In this document: positions 62,394 to 64,000 of the stretch, piece after piece
Layout: every line of letters starts with the position of its first letter
Position numbering within the stretch: position 1 is the stretch's first letter
NCBI RefSeq assembly: GCF_047238125.1
Contig: NZ_JBDFMH010000001.1
Span: 3,038,001 to 3,102,000, forward strand
Length of the DNA stretch: 64,000 nucleotides
Source: JBDFMH01 sp047238125
GTDB taxonomy: Bacteria; Pseudomonadota; Alphaproteobacteria; Sphingomonadales; Sphingomonadaceae
Reading direction: 5' to 3'
Notes under the pieces: generated by a model
The model's input: the letters and a program-made list of their open reading frames with translations, nothing else
Databases searched by the model: none
Told to the model about the DNA's origin: nothing
Translations under genes and position numbers: made by a program

Positions 62394-63038
62394 GTGCAGC
62401 GTATCATCCTTTCCGCGCTCGGCCTGGGCGCGCTGGCGCTCGGCGGTTGCGCCGGCGGCAACATGGAATTCGACGAGACCGGCGGCGTCCGGATCGTGCG
62501 CTCGGCCTGCCCTGCAGTCGCGATCCCGGCGCAAACCGGTGACATTACGCTGTTCAATCCGCCCAGCAGCCGCGACGCCCGCGCGATCGACGTAGTCGCG
62601 ACGATCGTGAACCTGAAATCCAGCTGTGATGGAAACAGCGATCCGCTGCGCGCGACCGCCAGTTTCGAAGTGCTTGCCCGCCGAAGCAGCACGGCTGGCG
62701 CACGCGAAGTGATCATCCCCTATTTCTCGAGCGTGATCCGCGGCGGCAACCAGGTCGTCTCCAAGCAAGTCGGCCGCGTCGCGCTGCGCTTCGAGGACGG
62801 TCAGGCCCGCGCTTCCACCACCGGCCAGGCCAGCGCCACCGTCACCCGGGCGGCCGCGACCATCCCCGAAGACGTGCAGAAGCAGATCACCCGGCGCCGC
62901 AAGCCCGGGGATGCCGATGCCGCGGTTGATCCGATGACCGATCCGGCAGTGCGCAGCGCTGTGCAGCGCGCGAGCTTCGAACTGCTGGTTGGCTTCCAGC
63001 TGACCGACGCCCAGCTGGCCTACAACGCCACGCGCTGA
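62394..63038 (+). CDS. Putative lipoprotein of unknown function
   Basis: A 214-aa exported protein. The signal ends in lipobox LALGGC (C19). The mature body has two further cysteines (RSACPAVAIP, LKSSCDGNSD) that could pair, beta-rich sequence (ASFEVLARRSS ... EVIIPYFSSVIRGG) and a helical C-terminus. GTG start with AGGGAG six bases upstream; a longer frame starting near 62280 would bury the signal peptide. A conserved sphingomonad hypothetical, in my recollection. Confidence 0.75.
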   Translation: MQRIILSALGLGALALGGCAGGNMEFDETGGVRIVRSACPAVAIPAQTGDITLFNPPSSRDARAIDVVATIVNLKSSCDGNSDPLRATASFEVLARRSSTAGAREVIIPYFSSVIRGGNQVVSKQVGRVALRFEDGQARASTTGQASATVTRAAATIPEDVQKQITRRRKPGDADAAVDPMTDPAVRSAVQRASFELLVGFQLTDAQLAYNATR

Positions 63039-63090
63039 CGGGTGGATCGGGCGCGGCGGCGGCCGCGCCTGCACAGGGTCTATCCGGGGC

Positions 63091-63164
63091 TGGAGCGGGT
63101 GAAGGGAATCGAACCCTCGTCGTAAGCTTGGGAAGCTTCTGCTCTACCATTGAGCTACACCCGC
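63091..63164 (-). tRNA. tRNA-Gly (anticodon CCC)
   Basis: A 74-base cloverleaf with encoded CCA. Acceptor GCGGGTG pairs with CACCCGC, the D arm is GCTC-AATGGTA-GAGC, the anticodon loop TTCCCAA reads CCC, and the T arm is GAGGG-TTCGATT-CCCTT with one G–T pair. It resembles E. coli tRNA-Gly(CCC). The 190 bases upstream toward trmB hold no gene I can support, only its promoter region. Confidence 0.95.
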
Positions 63165-63353
63165 GATGCCGATGCAAGGATCAACCTTGCGACGTTCCGC
63201 TTCGCCGCTGTTGAGCGCGATTGCGCCATATCGACCGAAGCGCTTGCCAACTGCCACAATTTGTCAGCCTTGGTCAACGGCGGCTCAGCCACATGGGCTG
63301 TCGATTGACAGTCTTATGGGATCGCGCTTCGCAGCGTCGGTGCGCGCCGGCTT

Positions 63354-64000
63354 TCAGCGCCTTCGGTACCGGAAATACCAGACCTCGTGGCCGATGCGTC
63401 GGGCTTTGGCTTCGTAGCGTGTCTCCGGCCAATCGTCCGGGCGGATGAGAAAATCCTGCGGATGTTCGCCCAGCCATTCGAAATCGGGCGAGCGACCCAT
63501 GATCAGCATTGCCCAGCGCACATAGACCGGGTGATCGGTGCCGAAGCGGAATTCCGCCCCCGGCTTCAGCCGCGAGGCGATCAGCGCGATCGGGCCATCG
63601 TTCATGAAGCGGCGCTTGGCGTGGCGCGCCTTGGGCCAGGGATCGGGATGGAGCAGATAGGCGCGATCGAGTGACGCCGGGGCAAGCCTGTCGAGCACGT
63701 CGAGCGCATCGCCCATGTGCAGCCGCACATTCTTCAGCACGCCGCGATCGATATGCGAGAGCGCGCCGACGACGCCGTTGAGGAAGGGCTCGCAGCCGAT
63801 GAAGCCGTGATCGGGCCGGGCGGCGGCCTGGCCGGCGAGATGCTCGCCGGCGCCGAAACCGATCTCAAGCTCGAGCGGGCGATCGCCGCCGAACAGGCCG
63901 GCGGCGGTGATCGGGCCGGTGGCGGGAACCGAAACGACCGGCAACAGTCCTTCAACCAGGGCCGCCTGGCCCTGGCGGAGGGCATGGCCTTGGCGGCGGC
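63354..64000 (-). CDS. trmB: tRNA (guanine-N7-)-methyltransferase TrmB, 5' end outside window
   Basis: The gene runs off the right edge. The frame continues upstream of the first internal ATG as RRQGHALRQGQAALVEGLLPVVSV, the usual TrmB N-terminal region, so only a few residues are missing. AdoMet site LELEIGFGAGEHLAG, then CEPFLNGVV, LHPDPWPKARHAKRRF and the C-terminal ETRYEAKARRIGHEVWYF. It makes m7G46 in tRNA variable loops. Confidence 0.93.
   Translation of the reverse strand, partial: RRQGHALRQGQAALVEGLLPVVSVPATGPITAAGLFGGDRPLELEIGFGAGEHLAGQAAARPDHGFIGCEPFLNGVVGALSHIDRGVLKNVRLHMGDALDVLDRLAPASLDRAYLLHPDPWPKARHAKRRFMNDGPIALIASRLKPGAEFRFGTDHPVYVRWAMLIMGRSPDFEWLGEHPQDFLIRPDDWPETRYEAKARRIGHEVWYFRYRRR

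Overview
The window looks like a chromosomal segment of a sphingomonad (Sphingomonas or a close relative, Alphaproteobacteria). GC content is high, GTG/TTG starts are common, and the gene order proA–nadD–rsfS–rlmH–envC–ctpA with its product families fits that group. Other supporting features are an alphaproteobacterial-type SOS box, GST/VOC/TonB-receptor genes and CobS/CobT. No prophage, insertion sequence, rRNA or CRISPR array was seen. Coding density is very high and no gap exceeds about 300 bases. The only RNA gene found is tRNA-Gly(CCC).

Layout. 1–6190: partial lipoprotein, SOS-boxed Y-family polymerase, RidA, glycerophosphodiesterase, FemAB-like protein, and a leftward metallopeptidase–ccmA–ccmB unit. 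6244–13016: phhB, an osmoprotectant-type ABC ATPase, an amidohydrolase, a ZnuD-like TonB receptor behind a Zur-like palindrome, and a leftward DUF1244–permease/binding-protein pair that probably partners the ATPase. 13100–15961: pyruvate kinase, exoribonuclease, BolA, J-domain protein. 15965–19960: a tightly overlapping leftward operon GST–DUF1428x2–VOCx2–VOC–SRPBCC, with a divergent HxlR-type regulator fused to an SCP2-like domain. 20061–23566: cobS and cobT with an MntA/HepT toxin–antitoxin module lodged between them. 23666–28417: Gly/Arg/Tyr-rich glycine-zipper protein, phytase-esterase-like protein, rpmB, two small membrane proteins, pmbA and an inositol-monophosphatase-family gene. 28434–34347: large catalase, DUF885 peptidase-like protein, two related small secreted proteins, coq7 and dsbB. 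34401–40325: ctpA, degenerate LytM EnvC-like factor, rlmH, rsfS, nadD, a ParE/RHH toxin–antitoxin pair and proA. 40448–46758: transglutaminase-like protein, serine hydrolase, unknown protein, S41 peptidase, class-A beta-lactamase-like lipoprotein, SDR dehydrogenase.

46780–57397 is the most striking region. It is an eight-gene leftward chemosensory operon (cheW, cheR-TPR, cheW, mcp, cheA-REC, cheB, then two receiver-first histidine kinases) laid out like a Wsp/alternative-cellular-function array. Two histidine kinases stand where the WspR diguanylate cyclase would be. 57461–64000 carries a fadJ-type fusion, a PHA-system protein, rnhA, thrB, ispH, a lipoprotein, tRNA-Gly and a partial trmB.

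Themes. Four themes recur: (i) stress and nutrient signalling with visible DNA sites (SOS, Zur-like, EcfG-like); (ii) two toxin–antitoxin modules inserted inside conserved operons and overlapping the next housekeeping gene (cobT, nadD); (iii) a detoxification-like operon with its own regulator; (iv) a phosphorelay built on a chemosensory array. Several families of short palindromic intergenic repeats are present.
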